Of a stretch of 64,000 nucleotides of DNA, positions 18,016 to 26,479 are shown piece after piece. Source of the DNA: Clostridium gelidum. Its GTDB lineage: Bacteria; Bacillota; Clostridia; Clostridiales; Clostridiaceae. The DNA lies in NCBI RefSeq assembly GCF_019977655.1, contig NZ_AP024849.1:5117001-5181000 (forward strand), in the 5' to 3' direction. Position numbers and translations under genes: made by a program. The notes under the pieces are model-generated. The model did not search any database. It was given only the letters and a program-made list of their open reading frames with translations, and was not told the DNA's origin. The first letter of the stretch is position 1. The number at the start of each line of letters is the position of its first letter.

Positions 18016-18678
18016 TTAAACCTCTTTTCTTTTACAAATTCTATATGACACCAAGTAAGAAATATATCCTAGTATTACTACTATTAAAATGCTAAAAGCA
18101 ATTAATTTAATTTCATTATTTATTGCAAAATTTGAAATACTATCTAATTTATTTCGTAATAAATCACTTTTTATTAAAGCTGATGGTAATGGCATCATAA
18201 TAAGTCCCGGTAGAATACCTACTACATTTAATAAAGTTTTACTATTTTCGAATCCAATTTTATAACTTACTGGATACTGAATAAATAAAATTATAGATGT
18301 TATTATTTCAGATATAGCTATTAGTATAATTTCTTTATTACTAATTTCATTTATATTATATAAATACATAATCATAATAACTTCAATAAATAATGTAACT
18401 AAATACCACATTACTAAATACATAAATCTTCCTAGCACCATTTTAGAAATCTTAGCTGGGAAAATATAATGCAGTTGACTTAGACCTTCATTTGCTTGTG
18501 AAATAAATGGAGTGTTTATAAAAATAATTTTAATTAAAAATAAATATGATATTCCAAATATATACGTTTGTTGTTTAAAAAACATATATGCCATAAAAAT
18601 TAATGCTGGAATTGTCATTAATAGAGATTTTCTGCTTATCCTTAAGTCAAGTTTTAAATAATTTATAGAATCTTTCAT
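18016..18678 (-). CDS. ABC-2 type transporter permease, second of three paralogues
   Basis: A 220-residue protein with six predicted helices, starting MKDSINYLKLDLRISRKS and ending YISYLVSYRICKRKEV, clearly homologous along its length to both flanking genes. The middle carries the family stretch FPAKISKMVLGRFMYL, which matches FPARTSSMVLGRFLYL in the downstream paralogue and LPCKPDSMVLGRFIYL in the upstream one. It starts after a GAGG site and ends three bases before the next gene's start. Confidence 0.85.
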   Translation of the reverse strand: MKDSINYLKLDLRISRKSLLMTIPALIFMAYMFFKQQTYIFGISYLFLIKIIFINTPFISQANEGLSQLHYIFPAKISKMVLGRFMYLVMWYLVTLFIEVIMIMYLYNINEISNKEIILIAISEIITSIILFIQYPVSYKIGFENSKTLLNVVGILPGLIMMPLPSALIKSDLLRNKLDSISNFAINNEIKLIAFSILIVVILGYISYLVSYRICKRKEV

Positions 18679-18682
18679 TATA

Positions 18683-19354
18683 CTAAACCTCTTTTTTTCT
18701 GCAAATTCTACATGAACATAAATAAGTTATATATCCTAATACTAGAAGAATGGATATTGCTACACTTATAAATAACCTTCTATTTCTTACAATAAAGCTT
18801 CCTATAGAAATTAATTCATTACTATATACTGAATTTATCATTGCTAACTCTGCTGGAATAAGTAACGTCATTAAAAATATCACTATTGAAATAATAAGAA
18901 TTACAGCTGTCTTCATCATATTGTTTTTTTCCAATTGAGCTTTATAATATATTGGATAACTAAAAAAATTAAGTATTACTGAAAGAACTACTGCTACAAC
19001 CATATCTACCATAGTTAACATTTCAAATGTATTTCTAGTAAAATAATATATTCCTGTCCCAAAACATATCAAAATAGTTATTATCATCATAATATTCAAA
19101 TATATAAATCTTCCTAATACCATGCTATCTGGTTTGCATGGTAATAAACCATACATCTTCTCTAATTTATCAGCATTTTCATTACTAAAAGGAAATCCTA
19201 TATATATCATTACAAAAACTAATAAACCTGTTATCCCAAATTCCCAATAATTTAGCATAATACCCATAAAGACTGGAATTAAAACTAAATATATATATTG
19301 TTTTTTTTCTTTCATAATACGAAAATCAAGTTTAAGATACTTTATTGCATCCAT
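18683..19354 (-). CDS. ABC-2 type transporter permease, first of three paralogues
   Basis: About 223 residues with six hydrophobic segments. The start is the ATG at 19354 (MDAIKYLKLDF), because AGGAGG is nine bases upstream and the N-terminus then aligns with its paralogues; the longer frame would add eight residues. The ribosome site lies inside the last codons (GARRN) of the upstream ATPase gene, which argues for translational coupling. It ends YITYLCSCRICRKKEV. It shares the VLGRFIYL stretch with its sisters. Confidence 0.85.
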   Translation of the reverse strand: MDAIKYLKLDFRIMKEKKQYIYLVLIPVFMGIMLNYWEFGITGLLVFVMIYIGFPFSNENADKLEKMYGLLPCKPDSMVLGRFIYLNIMMIITILICFGTGIYYFTRNTFEMLTMVDMVVAVVLSVILNFFSYPIYYKAQLEKNNMMKTAVILIISIVIFLMTLLIPAELAMINSVYSNELISIGSFIVRNRRLFISVAISILLVLGYITYLCSCRICRKKEV

Positions 19355-19358
19355 TATA

Positions 19359-20216
19359 TTAATTCCTCCTTGCTCCATTAATATAAAAGACTACAATATC
19401 ATCCATAGAAGGTTTTTCAAATAATAACTTTTCATCTAAATATTTCTTATCCTTTGAATAAATTAATCCTTCAAATCCAATATGGGAAGATTTATATCCA
19501 ATTAACTTTTCTTTTACTTCTGCTTTTAAATCTTCTGTTCCACCTTTTACAACTAAATGGTTTTCTAATACATTTTCTGTTGTATCGTAAAATACCTTTT
19601 CTCCATTATTAATAAAATAAAGATAATCAGTTATTTTTTCTAAATCACTCATAATATGAGTTGAAAATATAACACTTCTTTCACCATCTGATATATACTC
19701 TTGTAATATTTCTAAAACTTCACTTCTAACTACAGGATCAAGTCCACTAGTTGGTTCATCTAATAGAAGCAATTTAGTATCTCTTGATAAAATACTTGCA
19801 AAAGATAGTTTAGCTTTCATTCCTTTTGAAAATTCCTTAATTTTCTTCTTATAAGGAAGTCCCCATTTTTCAGCATATTCTCTAAATTTAACTTCATCAA
19901 AGGAAGAATAGAAATCCTTCAAAGTATTAATTATATCTTTTAATGTAAAGCATGTTGGAAAATAGCACTCATCTCCAATAAAACCTATCATATCTTTATA
20001 TCCAGCTTCGTCATCTTCATATTCTTTACCAAATACTCTTATTTCTCCACTATTACGTTTTAATTGATTCATAATAAGTTTTATTGTAGTTGTTTTACCA
20101 GCTCCATTTTGTCCTATATATCCTAAAATATATCCTTTTGGCAATTCTAGATTTATATTTTTAAGACTAAAACCATTAAGGTTTTTATTTAAGTTTTTTA
20201 TTTCAAGTGCATTCAC
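19359..20216 (-). CDS. ABC transporter ATP-binding protein of the YtrA-type operon
   Basis: The ATPase that powers the exporter. Walker A GQNGAGKTTT, signature region FSKGMKAKL (the SKGMK variant seen in bacitracin/YtrB-type ATPases), Walker B LLLLDEPTSGLDP and switch His in STHIMSDLEK are all present. About 285 residues long. I choose GTG at 20216 because GAGGAG lies eight bases upstream; the GTG at 20225 would overlap that ribosome site. It overlaps or abuts the GntR gene upstream, whose stop is at 20222, and leads into three permease genes. Confidence 0.9.
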   Translation of the reverse strand: MNALEIKNLNKNLNGFSLKNINLELPKGYILGYIGQNGAGKTTTIKLIMNQLKRNSGEIRVFGKEYEDDEAGYKDMIGFIGDECYFPTCFTLKDIINTLKDFYSSFDEVKFREYAEKWGLPYKKKIKEFSKGMKAKLSFASILSRDTKLLLLDEPTSGLDPVVRSEVLEILQEYISDGERSVIFSTHIMSDLEKITDYLYFINNGEKVFYDTTENVLENHLVVKGGTEDLKAEVKEKLIGYKSSHIGFEGLIYSKDKKYLDEKLLFEKPSMDDIVVFYINGARRN

Positions 20217-20221
20217 GAGTA

Positions 20222-20593
20222 TCACTCCTCAATTAAATTCTTCCAAATTAACATAAGTTCATCATTTGATATATTGGCTAACTTACTTTTTTCAATTGCA
20301 ATCATTAAGGCATCTTCAATTTCCTTTAAGTACTGTTCTCTTACCATTTCATTATCTTTAGGAAGTACATAACTCCCTTTTCCCCTAACAGTTGCAATAA
20401 AACCTTCACTTTCAAGATCTGAATAAGCTCTTGTGGTTGTAATTACACTTATGCCTAAATCTTTTGCAAGTTGTCTTATAGATGGTAAAAAATCATTTTC
20501 AGGAATGATACCATTTAAAATTTGTTCTTTCATTTGAGCTTTTATCTGCTCATAAATAGGTAAATCAGATTTATTAGAAAGTAATATTCTCAA
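20222..20593 (-). CDS. GntR-family regulator, YtrA subfamily
   Basis: A 123-residue transcriptional repressor. The N-terminal winged helix-turn-helix shows PIYEQIKAQMKEQI, LPSIRQLAKDLGIS and TTTRAYSDLESEGFI. The C-terminal dimerisation region is very short, as is normal for YtrA-type regulators of ABC exporters. Start TTG at 20593 is supported by AAGGAGG 12 bases upstream. It is the first gene of the exporter operon, and a 12-bp perfect inverted repeat overlaps its promoter, so autorepression relieved by a cell-envelope signal is likely. Confidence 0.9.
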   Translation of the reverse strand: MRILLSNKSDLPIYEQIKAQMKEQILNGIIPENDFLPSIRQLAKDLGISVITTTRAYSDLESEGFIATVRGKGSYVLPKDNEMVREQYLKEIEDALMIAIEKSKLANISNDELMLIWKNLIEE

Positions 20594-20614
20594 ATTATTG
20601 CTTCACCTCCTTGG

Positions 20615-20663
20615 TGTTCATACTGTATATATACAATATAAACAGTATGAACAGTTTTGTCAA
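20615..20663 (-). promoter_or_regulatory. promoter and operator of the YtrA-type exporter operon
   Basis: Minus-strand promoter: -35 TTGACA (complement of 20658-20663), a 17-base spacer and -10 TATATT (complement of 20635-20640). A perfect 12-bp inverted repeat, TGTTCATACTGT (20615-20626) and ACAGTATGAACA (20642-20653), spans the spacer and the region downstream of the -10. It is well placed for repression by the GntR protein encoded downstream. Confidence 0.8.
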
Positions 20664-20707
20664 TATTTTCTTTAGAAAATTTTTCATCTTATTCAAAAAT
20701 AAACACA

Positions 20708-20752
20708 AAATGGAGCTCTAAAATAATTCACAAATTATTTTAAAGCTCCATT
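20708..20752 (-). terminator. hairpin terminator after the nucleotidyltransferase-HEPN gene
   Basis: AAATGGAGCT..AAAATAATT pairs with AATTATTTT..AGCTCCATTT. On the minus strand a T-rich tract follows. It separates the PadR-controlled operon from the YtrA operon. Confidence 0.7.
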
Positions 20753-20833
20753 TATACATTAATATTTATAGTTTCTAATTTAAACTAAATTATCTTTCAA
20801 CTAATCCAGTGTATTCATAATAATACTTTTGTT

Positions 20834-21784
20834 TTAATTTTGTACATTTTCTTTATATTTAAGTATTACATTATCCTTACTACTTTCTAAAAAAATATCT
20901 AAATATAAAATTTTAGAATAACAAAATTCTTCTATTTGCTTTTCACTACTCTCTCTTTTGTAATAATCATGAGTATATCTATTTCTTAATTTCACGCTAA
21001 TAGATAAATAATCTTTTAATATTTCATCAAAAAATCCCATTTCATGAGATTTTTCTATAAGCTTCATAGCTGAAAAAGTGCTATCTACTTTCCCATTATT
21101 CACTATTATATAACTTTCACACATGTCTACTACAAATTCACAAAAGTCTTGGAAATATGCAAATATTGCTCTTCGCGTTATTCTGTCATTATCTTTTCTG
21201 TATTTATTGAGTGCATATTTTAAATCTTCCATTGTTTGATTTGCACTTTTATATTTATCTAAAAACTTTTCTTTCTTAAGTGAGAGTCCAAATTTTATAT
21301 TTGGTTCCTCAAACTTATCCAGTGAACGCATGTGAGTCGGATTTCCTTCATTACATAATAAGGATTCATCTATAATACCTCCAAAATAACTATATTGTTC
21401 ATCTATATTTAGTGTTTTTTGAAGTACTTCGTTATTTCTAAGGTACTTCAACACATAGTGTTGAAAATCGAACCATAATTCTTCATTTATAATAAACTGT
21501 TCTCTACTGTCAATAGCTAATTTAGCATACTTATTGTCAAATTCTTTAAATAATATGAAAGTTAAATGTATTTTATTGTAATTATAATATTCTTCTAATA
21601 TAGGCAAAATATCATCTTCTTTAGATAGCGTATCCATATATGAAATTTCTGAAATTACTATTACAGCTATATCAATATCGCTTCTGTCTTTGACCCAAAA
21701 TTCTGTACCATAGCTTCCAAATTGAGAAATTGCTACTATGCCTTTTATTTGTTTGAGTTTATCTATTAATATACCATCTTCCAT
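20834..21784 (-). CDS. fused MNT-type nucleotidyltransferase and HEPN-domain protein
   Basis: About 316 residues. The N-terminus has the minimal nucleotidyltransferase motif GSYGTEFWVKDRSDIDIAV (a GS..DxD pattern, about residues 22-40). The C-terminus has RNRYTHDYY (about residue 271), the R-x4-H signature of HEPN ribonuclease domains. In many genomes these domains are two adjacent toxin-antitoxin genes, where the nucleotidyltransferase AMPylates the HEPN toxin; here they are one chain, with about 200 residues between. The start is ATG 21784, after AGGTG. It is the last gene behind the PadR-controlled exporter. A kanamycin-nucleotidyltransferase-like resistance role is an alternative. Confidence 0.7.
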   Translation of the reverse strand: MEDGILIDKLKQIKGIVAISQFGSYGTEFWVKDRSDIDIAVIVISEISYMDTLSKEDDILPILEEYYNYNKIHLTFILFKEFDNKYAKLAIDSREQFIINEELWFDFQHYVLKYLRNNEVLQKTLNIDEQYSYFGGIIDESLLCNEGNPTHMRSLDKFEEPNIKFGLSLKKEKFLDKYKSANQTMEDLKYALNKYRKDNDRITRRAIFAYFQDFCEFVVDMCESYIIVNNGKVDSTFSAMKLIEKSHEMGFFDEILKDYLSISVKLRNRYTHDYYKRESSEKQIEEFCYSKILYLDIFLESSKDNVILKYKENVQN

Positions 21785-21839
21785 TTTACACCTACTCTTT
21801 ATTCCTATATTATTTATTATATCCAATCTTAGCAATATA

Positions 21840-22859
21840 TTAAACAAATTTTCTTTTTCCGAGTACTAAAGATGTAGATATAAAGGTAATTGACATTAAT
21901 ACAATTATTATTATAGGTATAATATCTTGTAATATATACAATTTGCTTTCCAATGATTTCGTAAATACAATTATCCACTTAGTTATTGAAAAATCACTAA
22001 GTAGTTTTATTCCATTTGGCATTTTCTCTAATGGTAAAAATGAACCTCCAAGTAAGGATATAATAAGTCCAAATGATGAAGCTATTAAACTAGCTTTAAG
22101 TTCAGTATCTACTAGACTTACCATTAAAGTTGCTATACTTGATGCAATAAATGCAATTATTATTTCTATTAATAAAAATTGCCATAGATTTATATGTATA
22201 TCTAACTTCAATATCCCTATTATCAAAGTTGATATTATAATTTGCAACAATGTCATTAGAAAATTGAAAATAAAATTACCTAATATATATGCTGATGGTG
22301 CATTAGGAGTTAACACATATCTTTTTAACGTTCCCTCTTCTTTGTCTTTAATAAGATTACAAGATGTAAAAACACAAGTAACTATTAAAGTTAATAATAT
22401 AAATCCAACACTCCTTTGTGCCACAGTCATACTTTCCTTTTCCATTTTTATTAGCATACCTTCTAGTCCTATTACTTCTTTTGTAATAATAAAATTGTCT
22501 ACTATTTCTTGAATAGTATCTTTCAGTTCATTATCTAAGCAATGCAACTTAATTTGATTGTTTTTGTTAAATTCTATTGTAGCCACATATTTTGCCATAA
22601 TTAAATCAGTATTTATAGTATCTTCTTTAGCTTGGCTTATTTTTATTCCATCTATAGTTCCAACCTTTTCCTCAAAGTTTGCTCCAATTTCAGAATTGTC
22701 TTTATCAATTATCCCTAAACTTAAGGAAGGTTTCATTATTGAATTTATACAAATGGCAAGAACCACTGCGATTGCAGGAACAATAAGCGTTATTATTAAT
22801 TTCTTTTTATTCTTCATACTTCTCTTAATTTCATTCTTAACAATCAAATAAATACTCAT
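21840..22859 (-). CDS. ABC-2 type permease (exporter), second subunit
   Basis: A 339-residue membrane protein: one N-terminal helix (LIITLIVPAIAVVLAICI), an extracytoplasmic loop of about 110 residues, then five helices. This layout and the stretch NLIKDKEEGTLKRYVLTP are typical of ABC-2 drug/antibiotic exporters. Its ATG overlaps the stop of the preceding permease gene by one base (TAATG), indicating coupling. It likely forms a heterodimer with the protein encoded upstream. Confidence 0.88.
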   Translation of the reverse strand: MSIYLIVKNEIKRSMKNKKKLIITLIVPAIAVVLAICINSIMKPSLSLGIIDKDNSEIGANFEEKVGTIDGIKISQAKEDTINTDLIMAKYVATIEFNKNNQIKLHCLDNELKDTIQEIVDNFIITKEVIGLEGMLIKMEKESMTVAQRSVGFILLTLIVTCVFTSCNLIKDKEEGTLKRYVLTPNAPSAYILGNFIFNFLMTLLQIIISTLIIGILKLDIHINLWQFLLIEIIIAFIASSIATLMVSLVDTELKASLIASSFGLIISLLGGSFLPLEKMPNGIKLLSDFSITKWIIVFTKSLESKLYILQDIIPIIIIVLMSITFISTSLVLGKRKFV

Positions 22860-23605
22860 TATAAAAACGCCTCTTTCTTAAACTTTTTAATAGCTCCTAT
22901 AGTAAATAAAATTCCTATGCTTAATGTTAAAATCAATGCAATAATATATATTTTCATGCTATTATCATTTAACATAATAAAAATTCCTTTATTAATCCAA
23001 GTTAATGGTGATATATAACTAACAGTCTCCATTACTTTCCCTAAAGAACCTATGGGAAAGAATGAACCACCTAAAACTCCCATTATTAATATAGGGGTAC
23101 TTATAAAATTCTTTATTGTCATAAAATCTTTTGTACATAGTCCAATGAAAGTTCCCATTGCACATGACATAAATGAAAGTATTGTTAAAAGTAATATAAC
23201 TTCTAAAAATCTACTTCTAAAATCTACTTTAAATAATAATTTACATATTGCCATTAAAATTATATTAAATATACTTATTGAAATTGTTGATGGTATTATT
23301 TTTGAAAGAACTATTGAAATATTACTTATAGGTGCTATTATAAATCTTTCACCACACTTATAAAGACTTTCTTCCCTGGCGACATAAATTAATGTTACTG
23401 CATTTAAAAATGTGCAAAGTGGAGCTGTAACTAGTGCATAATAGTAATATGAACTAATTCCATTTTCCCCTGTGTAATAATTAGATGTCATGTATCCTAA
23501 AATTACTATCATGAAAAGTGGCATCATAACTCCATAACCTATTATGAAAGAATCTTTTATTCTTTTCTTCATTCCAAAATTAAATAATATTATAAATCCA
23601 TCCAT
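22859..23605 (-). CDS. ABC-2 type permease (exporter), first subunit
   Basis: A 248-residue membrane protein with six hydrophobic segments and the ABC-2 signature region GGSFFPIGSLGKVMETVSYISPLTW, which matches GGSFLPLEKMPNGIKLLSDFS in its partner. AGGAGG precedes the start codon. It lies 12 bases downstream of the ATPase gene. With the downstream permease it makes up the membrane part of the PadR-regulated exporter. The substrate is not evident. Confidence 0.87.
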   Translation of the reverse strand: MDGFIILFNFGMKKRIKDSFIIGYGVMMPLFMIVILGYMTSNYYTGENGISSYYYYALVTAPLCTFLNAVTLIYVAREESLYKCGERFIIAPISNISIVLSKIIPSTISISIFNIILMAICKLLFKVDFRSRFLEVILLLTILSFMSCAMGTFIGLCTKDFMTIKNFISTPILIMGVLGGSFFPIGSLGKVMETVSYISPLTWINKGIFIMLNDNSMKIYIIALILTLSIGILFTIGAIKKFKKEAFL

Positions 23606-23617
23606 TAATATGACCTC

Positions 23618-24364
23618 CTAATCTCTTAATTCTGTTCCAGTTAAACTGAGAAATATCTCTTCAAGATTATTTAATCCCTGTTTCTTATATTTTAATTTTA
23701 TTTCTTCTTTATCTCCTTCTTCTATGATTATGCCTTTATCCATAATAATAAGTTTAGAACATATAGCTTCAACTTCTTCTATATAATGAGATGTGTAAAT
23801 AACCGTCGTCCCCTCCTCCCTAAGTTCTTTCGTAACTTCTAAAATATTATTTCTTGATTGAGGATCTATTCCAACCGTTGGTTCATCCATAATTAATAGT
23901 TTAGGCTTATGTGCAATTGAACAAGCAATATTCAACCTTCTTTTCATCCCTCCTGAATATGAATCTGGGAAATCATCTTTTCTATTCCATAATCCAACCT
24001 TTTCTAAAGCATCTTTAGTTCTTTCCTTTAATTCTTTCCCCTTTATTCCATACAATGAACAGAAGAATTTTACATTTTCATATGCTGTAAGATCTGAAAA
24101 TATTGCTATATCTTGAGGTACTAAACCTAATGATTTTTTAAATTCAATATTATTTTTTTGAACATCCTTTCCATCAAAAAGCACGTCTCCACTTTCTTTA
24201 TCTAAAAGCATAGCTATCATATTTATTGTTGTACTTTTTCCTGCTCCATTTGGCCCTAAAAGTCCTAATATATCTCCTTTATTTACGTCAAAACTTAATC
24301 CATTTACCACCTGATTTTCTCCAAAGCTTTTTTTTAGATTTTTAATACTTAATATATTTTCCAT
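23618..24364 (-). CDS. ABC exporter ATP-binding protein
   Basis: A 248-residue DrrA/multidrug-type ATPase. Motifs in order: Walker A GPNGAGKSTT (about residue 36), Q-loop GLVPQDIA, signature SGGMKRRLNIA, Walker B LLIMDEPTVGIDPQ, and switch His in YTSHYIEEVE. The C-terminus NLEEIFLSLTG is typical of this family. It begins the three-gene exporter unit. A PadR-type operator (24391-24408) lies 27 bases upstream, so the local regulator probably controls it directly. Confidence 0.93.
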   Translation of the reverse strand: MENILSIKNLKKSFGENQVVNGLSFDVNKGDILGLLGPNGAGKSTTINMIAMLLDKESGDVLFDGKDVQKNNIEFKKSLGLVPQDIAIFSDLTAYENVKFFCSLYGIKGKELKERTKDALEKVGLWNRKDDFPDSYSGGMKRRLNIACSIAHKPKLLIMDEPTVGIDPQSRNNILEVTKELREEGTTVIYTSHYIEEVEAICSKLIIMDKGIIIEEGDKEEIKLKYKKQGLNNLEEIFLSLTGTELRD

Positions 24365-24390
24365 TTTATTTTCTCCTTACTCCATATTTT

Positions 24391-24408
24391 ATATACAACG
24401 TTGGATAT
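24391..24408. promoter_or_regulatory. PadR-type operator upstream of the exporter genes
   Basis: ATATACAACGTTGGATAT is an imperfect palindrome that matches the two operators before the padR gene (25178-25195 and 25216-25233). It suggests the PadR protein controls both transcription units. Confidence 0.7.
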
Positions 24409-24414
24409 AGTGCA

Positions 24415-24446
24415 TAATTTTTTTGCAGCCTTAATTTGCTGCAAAA
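24415..24446 (-). terminator. hairpin after the padR gene, possible terminator
   Basis: TTTTGCAGC (24421-24429) pairs with GCTGCAAAA (24438-24446). It directly follows the padR stop codon, but the T tract expected on the minus strand is inside the stem, so attenuation rather than full termination is possible. Confidence 0.4.
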
Positions 24447-24448
24447 AA

Positions 24449-25165
24449 TTATTTTTTATTATGTAATAAACTTAATAACTCTTCAAAAGCTTCCTTCGCT
24501 TCTTTAGGTTTATTTAAAATGATATCTTTTAATTCATTAATTTTTTTACTATCAATGTTAGTTCCTTCTTCTTTAACTTCATCTAACTCACTAAAATCAA
24601 CGTTCTTAATCATTTCATATTGTTTATCTGCCTCTTTAACACAAATATCATACTCTTTTTTTAAAGTTTCATGCCATCTAATTGAATTTTCTATACTCGC
24701 TATGTTCATTTCAAATGATATTTTTTCTAATTCTGTTGAATTATTATTTATTTTTATATCTTTCCAATAATTCCAATACTCTAAGGTTTCATTTAATTCT
24801 TTAATATGCTTATCTATAATAGTGATTCCTTTTTCTTTATCTATCTTATTCATAAGCATGGGGATTATAAATTTTTCTGTACCAATTGGAACTAGATATT
24901 TAGATAATTCCTCATTTATTACTTTTTCTAATTCACTTCTCCCCTTATCGGTGATCTTATAAATTCTTCGCACTCTTGATCCATTAGCTTCTTCTTTAAC
25001 TAACTCAACTTCGCCATTCTTCTCCATTTTACTTAAAGCATAATAAATCGATCCTGACTTTACTTTAGCCCAAATTTCAAAGCCTGTAGTTTGAATGTAC
25101 TTTTGTATTTCATATCCATGTGTAGCTTTTACGCTTAAATAATATAATATTATTGCTTTAACCAT
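24449..25165 (-). CDS. PadR-family transcriptional regulator
   Basis: A 238-residue repressor. The N-terminal winged helix has the family signature ILYYLSVKATHGYEIQKYI, SGSIYYALSKMEKNGEVE and RRIYKITDKGRSELE. The C-terminal part is a long Vir_act_alpha_C-like helical dimerisation region with an extra Glu/Lys-rich tail. GAGGAGG precedes ATG 25165. PadR regulators of this type usually repress adjacent multidrug ABC genes and respond to the exported compound. Three near-identical operators (two at its own promoter, one before the ATPase gene) support this. Confidence 0.92.
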   Translation of the reverse strand: MVKAIILYYLSVKATHGYEIQKYIQTTGFEIWAKVKSGSIYYALSKMEKNGEVELVKEEANGSRVRRIYKITDKGRSELEKVINEELSKYLVPIGTEKFIIPMLMNKIDKEKGITIIDKHIKELNETLEYWNYWKDIKINNNSTELEKISFEMNIASIENSIRWHETLKKEYDICVKEADKQYEMIKNVDFSELDEVKEEGTNIDSKKINELKDIILNKPKEAKEAFEELLSLLHNKK

Positions 25166-25177
25166 TTTTTCCTCCTC

Positions 25178-25239
25178 ATATACAACATTGTATATTCATC
25201 TCTAAAAATTATATTATACCCAACATTGTATATTGTCAA
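25178..25239 (-). promoter_or_regulatory. padR promoter with two palindromic operators
   Basis: Operator 1, ATATACAACATTGTATAT, lies at 25178-25195. Operator 2, ATACCCAACATTGTATAT, lies at 25216-25233. A minus-strand promoter has -35 TTGACA (complement of 25234-25239) and -10 TATAAT (complement of 25213-25218) with a short 15-base spacer. Operator 2 fills that spacer. Confidence 0.75.
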
Positions 25240-25263
25240 TAATAATATTTTTATAAATAAAAA

Positions 25264-25314
25264 CACCAAATTCATTTAGAAGATTTTTTTAATATCTTCT
25301 AAATGAATTTGGTG
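25264..25314. terminator. strong hairpin terminator, cysK downstream
   Basis: CACCAAATTCATTTAGAAGAT (25264-25284) pairs perfectly over 21 bases with 25294-25314. It lies between the cysK stop and the padR promoter and ends the cysK transcript on the minus strand. Confidence 0.8.
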
Positions 25315-25343
25315 AACTTCTTTGTTTTACCTATATTATACTT

Positions 25344-26279
25344 CTACTTATCTTCAAATAATCCAGTTGATAAGTAACGTTCTCCTGTATCAGGTAATAA
25401 TACTACAATTGTCTTTCCTGCATTTTCTGGACGTTTTGCTAGTTCAGTTGCAGCAAATGTTGCAGCTCCTGATGAAATACCAACAAGTAATCCTTCTGAT
25501 TTTGATAATTCTCTAGATGTAGCAAATGCATCTTCATTTTTTATAGCGATAACTTCATCATAAATTTTTGTATTTAAAACATCTGGAACAAAACCTGCTC
25601 CAATTCCTTGTATTTTATGTGGACCAGATTTACCTTCTGATAACACTGGTGAGCCAGCTGGTTCTACTGCAACAATCTTAATATTTGGGTTTTTAGATTT
25701 TAAATATTCTCCAACCCCTGTGATTGTGCCGCCTGTACCAATACCTGCTACAAATATATCAACCTTCCCATCAGTATCTTCCCAAATTTCAGGACCTGTT
25801 GTGTTTTTGTGTACTTCTGGATTCGCTGGATTTTTAAATTGTCCTGGTATAAATGAATTTGGAGTTTCAGCAGCTAACTCATCCGCCTTAGCTATTGCTC
25901 CCTTCATTCCTTTTGCACCTTCTGTTAAAACTATTTCAGCACCAAAAGCTTTTATAAGACTACGTCTTTCAACACTCATTGTTTCTGGCATAACAATTAT
26001 AACTTTATATCCTTTTGCAGTTCCTATAGATGCAATTCCAATTCCTGTATTACCACTAGTTGGTTCTATTATTACTGAACCTGGTTTTAATAATCCTTTA
26101 TTTTCACCATCTTCAATCATAGCTTTTGCAATTCTATCCTTAACACTTCCTGCTGGATTAAAATATTCTAATTTAGCTAATATATTAGCTTTTAAATCTT
26201 TACCTTCACTATAATTAGTTACTTCTAATAATGGTGTCTTACCTACTAGTTCTGCTAAATTCTTATATATTTTTGACAT
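25344..26279 (-). CDS. cysK: cysteine synthase A (O-acetylserine sulfhydrylase)
   Basis: A PLP enzyme that makes L-cysteine from O-acetyl-L-serine and sulfide in the cytosol. The PLP lysine is in GSVKDRIA (about residue 43), the substrate loop is EPTSGNTGIG, the phosphate-binding loop is GTGGTITGVGEYL and the C-terminal SSGAATFAA is intact. It has about 311 residues. The start is ATG 26279 (MSKIYKNL), with AAGGAG eight bases upstream, rather than the GTG three codons earlier. It has its own promoter at 26334-26362 and a strong terminator. Confidence 0.95.
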   Translation of the reverse strand: MSKIYKNLAELVGKTPLLEVTNYSEGKDLKANILAKLEYFNPAGSVKDRIAKAMIEDGENKGLLKPGSVIIEPTSGNTGIGIASIGTAKGYKVIIVMPETMSVERRSLIKAFGAEIVLTEGAKGMKGAIAKADELAAETPNSFIPGQFKNPANPEVHKNTTGPEIWEDTDGKVDIFVAGIGTGGTITGVGEYLKSKNPNIKIVAVEPAGSPVLSEGKSGPHKIQGIGAGFVPDVLNTKIYDEVIAIKNEDAFATSRELSKSEGLLVGISSGAATFAATELAKRPENAGKTIVVLLPDTGERYLSTGLFEDK

Positions 26280-26333
26280 TTTAACCACTCCTTATTTTTT
26301 CTCTCATAATTCTTATCTGTTTACTATGTTATT

Positions 26334-26362
26334 AGTATATTCTTCTATTTGTATATAGTCAA
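26334..26362 (-). promoter_or_regulatory. sigma-A promoter of cysK
   Basis: On the minus strand, TTGACT (complement of 26357-26362) and TATACT (complement of 26334-26339) are separated by 17 bases. I did not find a convincing CymR box. Confidence 0.7.
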
Positions 26363-26433
26363 TAGTTTTTTAAACTTTTATATCAACAAAAATATCACTA
26401 CCGTTTATTGATTTTATTGCAATTTATTTATAG

Positions 26434-26463
26434 CAAAAAAAGAGTACCATTTCTATGATACTC
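26434..26463 (-). terminator. terminator of the nitroreductase/flavodoxin unit
   Basis: A nine-base stem GAGTATCAT / ATGGTACTC is followed on the minus strand by seven T (plus-strand A run at 26435-26441). Confidence 0.8.
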
Positions 26464-26479
26464 TCAAAATTAAAGTTAT

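Noticed and set aside
21943..22851. Plus-strand open frames of 189 and 97 codons opposite the permease gene
   Set aside because: They lie antisense to a clear ABC-2 permease, lack ribosome sites and have the composition expected of a reversed membrane protein gene.
25720..26214. 164-codon plus-strand frame inside cysK
   Set aside because: cysK is unambiguous on the other strand; the antisense frame has no known motif or start signal.
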